This document shows positions 43,214-51,580 of a stretch of DNA of 64,000 nucleotides, piece by piece. The stretch is taken from positions 248,001-312,000 of the forward strand of contig JBJOMW010000001.1 of NCBI GenBank assembly GCA_046052145.1. The letters run 5' to 3'. Position 1 is the first letter of the stretch, and each line of letters begins with the position of its first letter. The stretch comes from Falsiroseomonas sp046052145 (GTDB taxonomy: Bacteria > Pseudomonadota > Alphaproteobacteria > Acetobacterales > Acetobacteraceae). Under the pieces are notes generated by a model. The model was not told the origin of the DNA, did not search any database, and worked only from the letters and a program-made list of their open reading frames with translations. Position numbers and translations under genes: made by a program.

Positions 43214-44725
43214 ATGCCCGCGCCCCCCGCCCGCCCCGCCGAGGCCCTGCCCGATACAAGGCTGCGGCGCGCGGTGGCCGCGGCGCTGAACAGCCTCGCC
43301 CCGCGCCGGGAAGCGACTGCCCGGCCGGGCGGTGTCGCCGTGCTGGCCCATGCGCCGCAGGCCTTTGCGCTGCGCGCCGCCAGTGCCCGCGCGGCCGGCC
43401 ATACGCTCGACCTGCAATACTATGTCTGGCGTGGCGACCTGACGGGCCAGCTGCTGGGGCGAGAGGTGCTGGCGGCGGCCGATCGCGGCGTCGTCGTGCG
43501 CATGCTGCTCGACGATGTCTATGCGCTGGGGCACCAGCGCATCCTCGCCGCGCTCGACGCGCATCCGAACATCGAGGTCAGGCTGTTCAACGGCACGCGT
43601 TGGCGGCGCTTCGGGCGGCTTGGCTACGCGCTCGAGATCGCCTTCGGCGGCTGGCACCTCAACCGGCGCATGCACAACAAGAACTGGATCGCCGATGGCG
43701 CGCTGGCGGTGGTGGGCGGGCGCAACATCGGCGACGAGTATTTCGGGCTGGAGGCGGATGGGATGATCAGCTTCCGCGACCTCGACCTGGTGCTGGCCGG
43801 CCCGCCGGCCGAGGGCGCCTGCCGCGTCTTCGACACCTATTGGGCGAGCCCGCTGGCGCGCCCGGCCGCGATTGTCAGCGCCGCGGGGGAGCGGCGCGGC
43901 GCGTTGCTGGCGCTGCGCGCGGAATTCGACGCTGCCGCGAGGGATGCGCGCGCTGCCGGGCTGCTGGCGCCGCTCCGCGGGCATCCGGGGCGGCATATCC
44001 GCCGCGGCCTTGTTCCCGTCGCGCCGGATGCGGTGCGCGTGGTCGCCGACAGGCCGGAGAAGGCGAGCCGTGGGCTCGGTGCGCGGAAGCGCGCGCGCGC
44101 GGCGGGCGGCATCGCCGCCGAGATCGCCGATGTGCTGCGGGAGGCGCGGCGGGAGGTGCTGCTGATCTCCCCCTATTTCGTGCCCGGCCGGGCGGGGATG
44201 GCGCTGCTGCTGGAGATGGTGGCGCGCGGCGTGAAGATCAGCCTGGTGACCAATTCGCTGGCCGCGACCGATGTCGTCGCCGTGCATGGCGGCTACGCGA
44301 AATACCGCCGACCGCTGCTGCGCGCCGGCGTCGTGATCCATGAGCTGAAGCCCGGCCCGACCGACGATCCGCCGAGCCTGCTGGGCTCCCGCGGCGGGGC
44401 GGCGCTGCACACCAAGGCGCTGGTCGTGGATGGGCTCGCGGCCTTCGTCGGCAGCTTCAACCTCGACCCACGCTCGGCCGCGCTGAACACCGAGATGGGC
44501 GCCTTCGTGCGCAACCCGGCGGTGGCGCGCGAGGTGGCGCGCGAACAGGCGCGGCTGACCGACCCGTCCGTCAGCTGGCGGCTGGAGCTGCGCGATGGGC
44601 GCATCCTGTGGCTCGACCGCGCGGGCGGGCGGGAGCGTGTGTGGAGCGCCGACCCGATGGCCTCCTGGTCGCGGCGCGCGGTGGCGTGGCTCGCGCGCGT
44701 GCTGCCGGTGGAGGAGCAGTTGTGA
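43214..44725 (+). CDS. phospholipase D-domain protein, cardiolipin-synthase-like
   Basis: Two-HKD-motif protein of 503 residues. The first motif is HNKNWIADGALAVVGGRNIGDEY and the second HTKALVVDGLAAFVGSFNLDPRSAALNTEMG. Between them YVWRGDLTGQLLGREVLAAADRGVVVRMLLDD is typical of cardiolipin synthase-type proteins. These join two phosphatidylglycerol molecules, or hydrolyse lipid phosphodiesters, at the membrane. No long hydrophobic helix is present at the N-terminus. The start at 43214 lies before the conserved region; the frame is open to 43157. Confidence 0.88.
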   Translation: MPAPPARPAEALPDTRLRRAVAAALNSLAPRREATARPGGVAVLAHAPQAFALRAASARAAGHTLDLQYYVWRGDLTGQLLGREVLAAADRGVVVRMLLDDVYALGHQRILAALDAHPNIEVRLFNGTRWRRFGRLGYALEIAFGGWHLNRRMHNKNWIADGALAVVGGRNIGDEYFGLEADGMISFRDLDLVLAGPPAEGACRVFDTYWASPLARPAAIVSAAGERRGALLALRAEFDAAARDARAAGLLAPLRGHPGRHIRRGLVPVAPDAVRVVADRPEKASRGLGARKRARAAGGIAAEIADVLREARREVLLISPYFVPGRAGMALLLEMVARGVKISLVTNSLAATDVVAVHGGYAKYRRPLLRAGVVIHELKPGPTDDPPSLLGSRGGAALHTKALVVDGLAAFVGSFNLDPRSAALNTEMGAFVRNPAVAREVAREQARLTDPSVSWRLELRDGRILWLDRAGGRERVWSADPMASWSRRAVAWLARVLPVEEQL

Positions 44726-44793
44726 TGCGCGGCGTGCAGAAAAACTTCATTGGAGTGCCGTAGCGTGCCGTGGCATCCGGCCCGCTCCACACC

Positions 44794-45276
44794 ATGCGCA
44801 TGACCCTGCTTGCCCTGCCGGTGGCGCTACTGGCGCTGGCCGCCGCCGCCACCCCGCCCGACATCGCGCTGCCGCCCGAGTGGGAGCAGCGCTTCATCCG
44901 CTACGCCATTGTGGATGACACGGATCGCGGCCTGGTGCGGCACATCCACATCGACCCCGCGGCACATGCCGGGCTGCGCGCCGGGGCGCCCGCGCCAGAG
45001 GGCACGCTGCTGGTCATGGCCGATGCGCGCGCGCGGCGCGACGCGGCGGGTCGGCCGATCCGCGACGCCGCCGGTCGCTTCGTGGCGGAGCCTGGTTGGA
45101 TCGCCATCTACACGCAGGCGAAGCAGGCCGGGGATTGGCGCTTCGCGGCTTTCGACGGCGCAGGCCGGCGCCGCGAGGTGTCTCTTGCGCCCTGCGCCGC
45201 CTGCCACGCGCAGGCGCGCGCGGCCGAAGACCATACCTTCACGCTTTGGGACTACACCGCGACGCGCGGGCCATGA
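44794..45276 (+). CDS. cytochrome P460-like c-type protein
   Basis: Periplasmic protein of 160 residues with a signal peptide (MTLLALPVALLALAAAATP). One heme-binding CxxCH motif, CAACH in LAPCAACHAQ, lies near the C-terminus. The body resembles the cytochrome P460 family (RFIRYAIVDDTDRGLVRHIHID, EPGWIAIYTQAKQAGDWRFAAF). Such proteins include hydroxylamine oxidases and electron carriers; the ligand is not shown. Its stop overlaps the TPR gene by 4 bp (ATGA). In-frame starts at 44770 and 44800 are alternatives. Confidence 0.75.
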   Translation: MRMTLLALPVALLALAAAATPPDIALPPEWEQRFIRYAIVDDTDRGLVRHIHIDPAAHAGLRAGAPAPEGTLLVMADARARRDAAGRPIRDAAGRFVAEPGWIAIYTQAKQAGDWRFAAFDGAGRRREVSLAPCAACHAQARAAEDHTFTLWDYTATRGP

Positions 45277-45722
45277 CCGGGAGCAGCGCCATGCCACGAT
45301 CGCCGATCCTCCTTGCCCTGCTGGTGGCGCTACTGGCTGCGCCGGCCCAGGCCGTGCTGCCGGAGCCAGAGGGCGATCCCGATATCGCCGCCGGGCGCAG
45401 CATGATCGAGGCCGGGCGCCACGGCCTTGCGCTCGAGCTGCTGGAAGCGGTGCTGGCGCGGCTGCCCGGCGATCCCGATGTGCTGACCTATATCGCCTTC
45501 GCGCATCGCCGGCGGAACGATGTCGCCGCAGCGGAGGCGGCCTATCGCGCGGCGCTGGCCGCGAACCCGGACCATCCCGGGGCGCTGGCCTATCAGGGCT
45601 CCCTGTTCCTGCAGCAGGGGCGGTGGGCGGAGGCAGAGGCGAACCTCGCCCGCCTCAGCGCGACCTGCGGCGCCTGCGCGGAGCGGGAGACGCTGGCGCG
45701 CGAGATGGCCGCCGTGCGCTGA
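45273..45722 (+). CDS. exported tetratricopeptide-repeat protein
   Basis: Small periplasmic TPR protein of 149 residues, coupled by ATGA to the cytochrome gene. The signal peptide (SPILLALLVALLAAPAQA) is followed by about three TPR-like units (HGLALELLEAVLARLPGDP, DVAAAEAAYRAALAANPDHP, RWAEAEANLARLSATCGACA). The ending CGAC pair might form a disulfide. A role as an assembly or partner factor for the neighbouring cytochrome is inferred from co-translation. Confidence 0.78.
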   Translation: MTGSSAMPRSPILLALLVALLAAPAQAVLPEPEGDPDIAAGRSMIEAGRHGLALELLEAVLARLPGDPDVLTYIAFAHRRRNDVAAAEAAYRAALAANPDHPGALAYQGSLFLQQGRWAEAEANLARLSATCGACAERETLAREMAAVR

Positions 45723-45795
45723 GCTTGCGCCACCGGTGGACCGCGCCGGCCCTGCAGGTCTAGCCTTCCCTCTAACGAGGAGGAGGACCCCCAGG

Positions 45796-46683
45796 ATGAC
45801 GCTCACCATCCGCCCAGCCGATCCCGCGCGGCCCGGCTTCGTCGGCGAGGTCGCCGGCCTCGACATCGCGCGCGGCATCACCGCCGCCGAAGCCGCGGCG
45901 ATCGAGCAGGGCATGGACCGCTACGGCGTTCTCGTCTTCCGCGACCAGCCGCTCGACGATGCGCAGCAGGTCGCCTTCAGCCGGCATTTCGGCCCGCTGG
46001 AAATGGCGACGGGCGACATCGCACAGGGCGGCCAGCGCCGCCTTTCGATGGAGATCAATGACATCTCCAACCTCGACCGCGACGGCGCGGTGCTGGGGCG
46101 CGACGACCGGCGGCGGCTGTTTTCGCTCGGCAACATGCTCTGGCACAGCGATTCCAGCTTCAAGCCGACGCCGGCGAAGTATTCGCTGCTATCGGCCCGC
46201 GTCATCCCGGGCTCGGGCGGCAACACCGAATTCGCCGATATGCGCGCGGCCTGGGATGCGCTGGATGCGGAGACCAAGGCGCTGACGCGCGAGCTGATCG
46301 TGGAGCACAGCCAGCTCTACTCGCGAGGCTCGCTCGGCTTCGACGCCTTCACCGAGGAAGAGCGCGCGAAGTGGCAGCCCGTGCCGCAGCGCCTGGTGCG
46401 GCGCCATCCGGTGACGGGGCGGCTGTCGCTGTTCCTGTCGGCGCATGCCGGCGCGATCCGCGGCTGGCCGATCCCCGAAGCACGCATGCTGCTGCGCGAC
46501 CTGACCGAGCATGCGACGCAGCGGGAGTTCGTGCATGCGCATGTCTGGCGCCCGCATGATCTGGTGATGTGGGACAACCGCGCGACGATGCACCGCGCGC
46601 GCCGCTACCCGGCCGAACAGAAGCGCGACCTGCACCGCACGACGGTCGCCGATGTCGCGCCGACGCTGGAGCAGGCGGCTTAG
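45796..46683 (+). CDS. TauD/TfdA family dioxygenase
   Basis: Fe(II)/2-oxoglutarate-dependent oxygenase of 295 residues. The metal site is H117 and D119 in GNMLWHSDSSF, with the distal His in WDNRATMHRARRYP. EVAGLDIARGITAAEAAAI at the start and FRDQPLDDAQQVAFSRHFGPLE are family hallmarks. The SD AGGAGG precedes the ATG. These enzymes hydroxylate taurine, alkyl sulfates or phenoxyacetates. A sulfonate or sulfate-ester role would fit the nearby sulfatase, but that lies 10 kb away and is not evidence. The frame is open upstream but starts here. Confidence 0.92.
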   Translation: MTLTIRPADPARPGFVGEVAGLDIARGITAAEAAAIEQGMDRYGVLVFRDQPLDDAQQVAFSRHFGPLEMATGDIAQGGQRRLSMEINDISNLDRDGAVLGRDDRRRLFSLGNMLWHSDSSFKPTPAKYSLLSARVIPGSGGNTEFADMRAAWDALDAETKALTRELIVEHSQLYSRGSLGFDAFTEEERAKWQPVPQRLVRRHPVTGRLSLFLSAHAGAIRGWPIPEARMLLRDLTEHATQREFVHAHVWRPHDLVMWDNRATMHRARRYPAEQKRDLHRTTVADVAPTLEQAA

Positions 46684-46850
46684 GCGTCGTCCTTCGAAGG
46701 CGCCGCCGGCGGCACGCGGTTCGGGGCTTCCGCGGTCACGCAGGGCTCGGCGCAGCGGCAATCGCGGTCGCAGCCCTGCGGCGCAGCGGGCAGCGGTGCG
46801 AGCCAGGCGGCCAGCAGGCCGGTGACGGCGGCGCGACGAACGGACTGCAT
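46680..46850 (-). CDS. small Cys-rich secreted peptide (candidate)
   Basis: An ORF of 56 residues, too short for usual ORF cut-offs. A hydrophobic leader (RRAAVTGLLAAWLAPLPAAP) precedes a short Cys cluster, CDRDCRCAEPC at residues 27-37, then a Pro-rich tail (PNRVPPAAPSKDDA). GGGAGG lies 8 nt before the ATG, a good ribosome-binding site. It is antisense-adjacent: its stop overlaps the last bases of the TauD gene. No family is recognised. Secretion and metal binding or disulfides are inferred from composition. Confidence 0.5.
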   Translation of the reverse strand: MQSVRRAAVTGLLAAWLAPLPAAPQGCDRDCRCAEPCVTAEAPNRVPPAAPSKDDA

Positions 46851-47121
46851 CTGCTATGCCTCCCTCGGCATGGAGGGAAGCTTGCCCGCCCCGCTTGGCG
46901 CGGACGGGGCCGGGACAAGGCAGGATCGTGGCGGTGCGTGACGGGATGTTACGCATGCCTTTCCGCGCCTCAGGCGCCGGCGCGCCAGCCTGCGCTTCGC
47001 TCCGGCCTTGCGGCAGTGCCGCAAGCCGCGCGCTTGGCTTGCGCGCCACTCGGCGCGGCGCCGCATCCGCGGCCTCGGCCGGCCAGTGCCGGCCGCAGGT
47101 CACGCGGCAGAGCTGTTGGCC
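46851..47121. other. 271-bp intergenic region with hairpins
   Basis: No gene seen beyond the small peptide start at the left. Contains a CTTGCGGC-AGT-GCCGCAAG stem-loop near 47013-47031 and the second copy of the stem-loop repeat at 47069-47105. The right end is the 3' flank of the EI gene. Confidence 0.5.
47069..47105. repeat. stem-loop repeat, copy 2 (REP-like)
   Basis: The same 37-bp element as at 13674-13710: GGCCGGC and GCCGGCC arms around a 4-nt loop, then CGCAGGTCACGC. All four differences between the copies fall in the loop (CAGT here, TGAC there), so the stem is under constraint or was copied recently. It lies just past the EI stop. Confidence 0.65.
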
Positions 47122-48981
47122 TCAGCCGCGCTCCGTCACGCCACTCGCAAAACCGTCCACCAATTCGCGGATGCGCGCGGGGTCGGATTGCTCCATCACG
47201 CGGCGGGCGAAGCGGGCGCAATCGCCGATATCCAGCGCGCGCACCGCCTGCTTCACCCGCGGGATGGAGCTGGCGTTCATGGACAGGCAGCGGATGCCGA
47301 GACCCAGCAGCAGCGGCACCAGCCGCGGATTGCCCGCCATCTCGCCGCAGACCGAGACCGGCATGCGCAGGCGCAGCGCCGCTTCCGTCGAGAACTGCAT
47401 CAGCCGCAGCACGGCGGGATGCAGCGGGTCATAGAGATGCGCGACCTCGGCATCGCCGCGGTCCACGGCCAGCGTGTACATCGCCAGGTCATTGGTGCCG
47501 ATGGCGAAGAAATCGGCCTCGAGCGCGATCGCATCGGCGGCCAGCGCCGCGCCCGGCGTCTCGATCATCGCGCCGAGCTCGGGCAGCTTTTCGGGCAGCC
47601 TCTCGCCGCGGCGGCGCACGCGCTTGGCGACGCGTTCGTAGATCTCGCGCGCGGCCTTCACTTCCTCCGGCACGGTGACCATCGGCAGCATGACGCGCAC
47701 CGCACCTTCCGGCGCACGCGCCGCGACGCGGAGGATGGCGGCGAATTGCGCCTCCAGCAGCTCCGGGCGTTTCAGCAGCATGCGGATGCCGCGCAGCCCG
47801 AGCGCCGGGTTGGGCGAGATATGCGTTGGCTCCACCCCCTGGCCGAGCGCCTGCATGTCCTTCTCGCCGCCCCAGTCGAGCACGCGGATGGTGATCGGGT
47901 CGCCCGCCATCGCATCCACGATCGGCTGATAGGCGGCGACCTGGTCGTCCTCGTCCGGCAGGTCGTCTCTGTTCATGAACAGGAATTCGGAGCGCAGCAG
48001 GCCGATGCCCTGCGCGCCGGCCTGGGCGATCAGCGGGAGTTCCGCGGGAATCTCGAAATTCGCCAGCAGCTCCACAACCTCGCCATCCGTGGTGACGGAG
48101 GGCAGGCGACGCAGCTTGCCAAGGCGCTGGCGTTCGCGCGCATGCGCGGCCAAGGCGCCCTTGGCGTTGGTGAGCGTTGCCGCGGTCGGGTGCAGCACGA
48201 CGCTGCCCGCGGTGCCATCCAGTACCGCCTGGTCGCCGCGCCGCGCGGCTTCCGTCAGCCCCGGCGCACCGAGCACCGCCGGAATGCCCAGCGCACGCAG
48301 CATGATGGCCGTGTGGCCGTCCGCGCCGCCTTCCTCGGTGGCAACGCCCGCGATGCGCGCGGGATCGAGCAGCGCGGCATCGGCCGGCGTCAGTTCCTCG
48401 GCGACCAGGATCGCGCCCTCGGGCACGTCCTTGAAGCTGCGGAAGCCATACTGGGTCAGGTTGCGTGTCAGGCGGCGGGCGATCTCGCGCACCTCGCCTG
48501 CGCGGCGCTTCAGCCCTGCCTTGTCGTCGTCCCGCGCGGCGAGGATGACGTCGGCAATGGCTTCGGCCTCGTCGCCCACTGCCGTCTCGGCGGCCAGAAG
48601 TTCATGCTCGATGCGCTTGCGCGCGCCGCGGATCAGTCGGCTGTCGCCCAGCATCATCGCATAGGCGTCGAGCAGCGGCTCGAGTTCTTCCTGCGCTTCC
48701 TCGGGCAGGACGGAGAGCCGCGTCTTGAGCTTGGCGACCTGCTTGCGGGAGGTGGCGACGGCGGACGCAAGCCGCTGCTTCTCCGCCTCGATCTGCGCGG
48801 CCTCGATGGCGCGGCGCGGCGGGTCGGAGGGCGGTTCGGTGGTGTCGAAGACGGCGCCGATCGCAACCCCAGGCGCCACGGCGATGCCGCGGATCAGGAT
48901 TTCCTTGGCGCGGCGCGCGGCGCGCTTCGGCGCCGTTTCAGCCGGCTTCGGGTCGGGACGGTCGGTCTTGTCAGTCTTCAT
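47122..48981 (-). CDS. ptsI: PTS enzyme I (phosphoenolpyruvate-protein phosphotransferase)
   Basis: EI of the phosphotransferase system, 619 residues. It takes phosphate from phosphoenolpyruvate and hands it to HPr. The phosphorylated His is H223 in GGADGHTAIMLRALGIPAVLG. The PEP-binding C-terminal half shows GIGLLRSEFLFMNRDD, PALGLRGIRMLL, IGTNDLAMYTLAVDR and VCGEMAGNPRL. Its start lies inside the last 11 bp of the HPr gene. No sugar EIIBC is nearby, so the chain is probably regulatory, as in other alphaproteobacteria. Confidence 0.95.
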   Translation of the reverse strand: MKTDKTDRPDPKPAETAPKRAARRAKEILIRGIAVAPGVAIGAVFDTTEPPSDPPRRAIEAAQIEAEKQRLASAVATSRKQVAKLKTRLSVLPEEAQEELEPLLDAYAMMLGDSRLIRGARKRIEHELLAAETAVGDEAEAIADVILAARDDDKAGLKRRAGEVREIARRLTRNLTQYGFRSFKDVPEGAILVAEELTPADAALLDPARIAGVATEEGGADGHTAIMLRALGIPAVLGAPGLTEAARRGDQAVLDGTAGSVVLHPTAATLTNAKGALAAHARERQRLGKLRRLPSVTTDGEVVELLANFEIPAELPLIAQAGAQGIGLLRSEFLFMNRDDLPDEDDQVAAYQPIVDAMAGDPITIRVLDWGGEKDMQALGQGVEPTHISPNPALGLRGIRMLLKRPELLEAQFAAILRVAARAPEGAVRVMLPMVTVPEEVKAAREIYERVAKRVRRRGERLPEKLPELGAMIETPGAALAADAIALEADFFAIGTNDLAMYTLAVDRGDAEVAHLYDPLHPAVLRLMQFSTEAALRLRMPVSVCGEMAGNPRLVPLLLGLGIRCLSMNASSIPRVKQAVRALDIGDCARFARRVMEQSDPARIRELVDGFASGVTERG

Positions 48982-49360
48982 GGAAGCCGGCCTCGATCAG
49001 GCCGGCGACCGCCTCGAGCGCTTCCTTGGCGTCCCAGCCTTCGGCGTCCACCGTCACCTCGCTGCCCTGGCCCGCGCCGAGCATCATCAGCCCCATGATG
49101 GAGCAGGCCGGCACCGTCTGGCCGTGGCGCGAGACATTGATGCAGGCCGAGAAACGCTCGGCGACCGCCACCAGCTTGGCGGCGGCGCGCGCATGCAGGC
49201 CGCGGCTGTTCACGATGCGGATGGTGCGCGCCATCAGCATCCCACCCGCGGTGTCGCAGCCGCAGGGCCCGGCCTCTGCCGCGGCGGGCGGCGGCACGGC
49301 AGCGGTGGCGGCGACGGGCGCGGCCTTGGCCTCGCCGGCCTCGTCGGGCCATTCGTTCAT
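48971..49360 (-). CDS. ptsH: PTS phosphocarrier HPr with N-terminal extension
   Basis: HPr of 129 residues; the usual length is about 88. The HPr fold occupies residues 43-129. H56 in NSRGLHARAAAKL is the phosphorylated histidine, and S87 in PACSIMGLMML is the HprK target, with the normal 31-residue spacing. The first 40 residues (MNEWPDEAGEAKAAPVAA to GPCGCDTAGG) are Ala/Pro-rich and include a CGC pair. The first ATG overlaps the EIIA stop by 4 bp, which supports its use; an inner start at residue 41 or 43 would give a normal HPr. Confidence 0.93.
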   Translation of the reverse strand: MNEWPDEAGEAKAAPVAATAAVPPPAAAEAGPCGCDTAGGMLMARTIRIVNSRGLHARAAAKLVAVAERFSACINVSRHGQTVPACSIMGLMMLGAGQGSEVTVDAEGWDAKEALEAVAGLIEAGFHED

Positions 49361-49818
49361 CGCGTCCTCCCGTTCGCGCGGGCCGGGGCGGGCGCGATCA
49401 GCGGCGCGCCATTGGCCTTCTGGCCGTCCGGCACTTCGGATCCGCAGGCGATGTATTTGCGCCCCGCCGCGGTGGCATGCGCCACGGCTTCGGCCAATGG
49501 CTCTGTGCCGCGCAGCTTTGCAAGCTTCACCAGCAGCGGCAGGTTCACGCCTGCGATCACCTCCACCCGGCGGTGGTCGCAGAGCTGGAAGGCGAGGTTG
49601 GACGGCGTGCCGCCCAGGATGTCGGTCAGCACCACCACGCCATCGCCCTGGTCCACCGCGGCGATGGAGGCGCGGATATCCTCCCGCCGGGTTTCCATCC
49701 GGTCATCCGGGAAGATGCAGACGGTGGCGACGCCGGCCTGCGGGCCGACGACATGCTCCATGGCGGCGCGGAGTTCATCCGCCAGCCGCCCATGAGTGAC
49801 GAGCACAAGGCCGATCAT
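49357..49818 (-). CDS. PTS EIIA component, mannose family (ManX-like)
   Basis: EIIA of the mannose class, 153 residues. The phosphorylated histidine is H9 in MIGLVLVTHGRLADEL, and the fold signature DQGDGVVVLTDILGGTPSNLAF is clear. In alphaproteobacteria such an EIIA in the hprK-ptsH-ptsI operon works as a regulator rather than in sugar uptake; no EIIB, EIIC or EIID genes are seen. It overlaps the HPr gene by 4 bp and lies 112 bp from rapZ. Confidence 0.93.
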   Translation of the reverse strand: MIGLVLVTHGRLADELRAAMEHVVGPQAGVATVCIFPDDRMETRREDIRASIAAVDQGDGVVVLTDILGGTPSNLAFQLCDHRRVEVIAGVNLPLLVKLAKLRGTEPLAEAVAHATAAGRKYIACGSEVPDGQKANGAPLIAPAPARANGRTR

Positions 49819-49930
49819 CGGTGACCCGTCACGCTGCCCAGGCGTTGGGCTGTGGAGGAGGGTTGGGCTGCCCCGTCGGCATCCGCCGAGCTGGGGGGCA
49901 CGCAGCAGCCCGATGCTTGTTCAGTCGTGG

Positions 49931-50887
49931 TCATGGTGAACGCGCCAGGGCCTCCCGCCCCGTCTGGGCTGTGCCGGCGCCGGCGGGGGGAGCCGGCGCG
50001 GGCACGATGTCGCGGTGGATCACCTCCGCGCGCCAGCCGCCCGCCGCAAGATGGGCCGCCAGGCGTTCTGCCACAAGGACCGAGCGGTGCTTCCCGCCGG
50101 TGCAGCCGAAGGCGATGGTCAGGTACTTCTTCCCCTCCGCGACATAGCGCGGCAACAGCAGGTCCAGCAGGCCTGTCATGCGAGTCCAGAAGGGGGCGAA
50201 ATCGGGGTCGGCCTCGATGAAGGCGGCGACCGGGGCGTCCTTGCCCGTCATGGGGCGCAGCGCCGGGTCGTAATGCGGGTTGCGCAGGAAGCGCATGTCG
50301 AAGACCAGCTCCGCTTCCCGCGGCAGGCCCTTGGGGTAGCCGAAGGAGAAGATGGTGATGTCGAGCCCGGTGGTGCCGGTCGGGCGGAAGCGGTGCTCGA
50401 CCACCCGACGCAGCTCCGGCAGGGGCAGGTCGGAGGTGTCCACGACCATGTCCGCCGCTTCCCGCAGCGGGGCGAGCAGGGCGGCTTCCTGCGCGATGCC
50501 ATGCGCGACGCGCGATCCCAGCGGGCCGCCCGGCGCCAGCGGATGCCGCCGGCGCGTCTCGGAGAAGCGGCGGAGCAGCACCGCTTCCTCGGCGGTCGCG
50601 AAAACGAGGGTGACGGCGATGTCCTGGCGGAGCCGCAGCCGCTCGACCGCATGCCGCACGGCTTCCGCGTCGAAGCCGCGGGAGCGGGCATCGACGCCGA
50701 TGGCGATGGGGGAGGCGCCGTCGCCGACCAGCTCCTCCAAGATCTGGAGGGGCGGGTTGTCCACCGTCTCGAAGCCGAGGTCTTCCAGCGTGCGCAGGAT
50801 GGAGGCCTTGCCCGCGCCCGAAAGGCCGGTGACCAGCACCACGGGGCGCGGCGGGGCCAGGGGCGGGGTATCGGTGGCGCCGCTCAT
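49931..50887 (-). CDS. rapZ: RapZ-family nucleotide-binding protein
   Basis: RapZ/YvcJ-family GTPase-like protein of 318 residues. The Walker A motif is VVLVTGLSGAGKASILRTLEDLGF, and the C-terminal domain has IFSFGYPKGLPREAELVFDMRFLRNP and the GCTGGKHRSVLVAERLAAHL site. In enterobacteria RapZ steers small RNAs of the glmS pathway; in alphaproteobacteria its role is less clear, but it is regularly linked to the PTS operon. The ATG overlaps the hprK stop by 4 bp. The longer open frame upstream belongs to another frame of hprK. Confidence 0.95.
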   Translation of the reverse strand: MSGATDTPPLAPPRPVVLVTGLSGAGKASILRTLEDLGFETVDNPPLQILEELVGDGASPIAIGVDARSRGFDAEAVRHAVERLRLRQDIAVTLVFATAEEAVLLRRFSETRRRHPLAPGGPLGSRVAHGIAQEAALLAPLREAADMVVDTSDLPLPELRRVVEHRFRPTGTTGLDITIFSFGYPKGLPREAELVFDMRFLRNPHYDPALRPMTGKDAPVAAFIEADPDFAPFWTRMTGLLDLLLPRYVAEGKKYLTIAFGCTGGKHRSVLVAERLAAHLAAGGWRAEVIHRDIVPAPAPPAGAGTAQTGREALARSP

Positions 50888-51348
50888 GCCGCCACCGCCG
50901 GGATGGCGCCGGCCAGCAGCCGGAGGCGGCCGCAGGCGGCGTCGAGCGCCAGGATGACCTTGTCCGGCGCCGCGGCTTCCCGCGCGGCCAGGGCCAGGCG
51001 CGGCAGGCGGATGCCATGCGCCTCGAAGGTGGTGGGCTCGGGCAGGCGGGGCGGGGCGTCGCCGGGCGGCAACAGCTCCACCGCCAGGCGGAGCGGCACG
51101 GGGGCGGCCACCGGCAGGTCGCGCACCAGGCCAAGGCCGCGCACCTCCAGCAGGCCGCGGAGCGCGGCGGGCGGGGCGGCGAGGAGCGTGTCGGGGCCGT
51201 CTGCGGCGAGTTCGACCTGATCGTCGGCGACGAGCATCCAGCCGCGGCCGATCAGCCGCAGGACAAGGTCGGACTTCCCCGCGCCCGGAGGGCCCAGGAA
51301 CAGCACGCCATCGCCGCCGACAGCAGCGCAAGAGGCGTGGAGTGGCAT
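50884..51348 (-). CDS. hprK: HPr kinase/phosphorylase, short alphaproteobacterial form
   Basis: Catalytic domain of HPr(Ser) kinase, 154 residues, without the N-terminal domain of the Gram-positive enzyme, as is usual in alphaproteobacteria. The P-loop is in FLGPPGAGKSDLVLRLI near residues 18-34, followed by VADDQVELAADG and a C-terminal HGIRLPRLALAAREAA. It phosphorylates HPr at the serine identified in the downstream HPr gene. The frame is open to 51537, but the start at 51348 opens with MPLHASCAAVGGDGVLF, the family beginning. It heads the regulatory PTS operon. Confidence 0.9.
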   Translation of the reverse strand: MPLHASCAAVGGDGVLFLGPPGAGKSDLVLRLIGRGWMLVADDQVELAADGPDTLLAAPPAALRGLLEVRGLGLVRDLPVAAPVPLRLAVELLPPGDAPPRLPEPTTFEAHGIRLPRLALAAREAAAPDKVILALDAACGRLRLLAGAIPAVAA

Positions 51349-51580
51349 GGTCCCGGTCGGGCCCCCGAACGCAAAGGCGACGGACCATGGCAGAAACGGG
51401 GCAGGGGGTGAAGTGTGGCCCGTTCCGCCCATGGAGGCGGCGCGCGGATGTGACCCTGGCGGGTCGAACGCCGCCGGCCGGTCCTGCGTCACCCTGTTGC
51501 GAGCCCTGCGCGCCCACGCCGGCGATGCAGCCGGCACGCTTTCGTATTATAACGATATCGGAATTACAGGGGGCCGGGGC

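Noticed and set aside
51349..51580. Extension of hprK or another gene upstream of hprK
   Set aside because: The open frame continues but lacks hydrophobic, catalytic or family features, and the next gene starts divergently at 51581.
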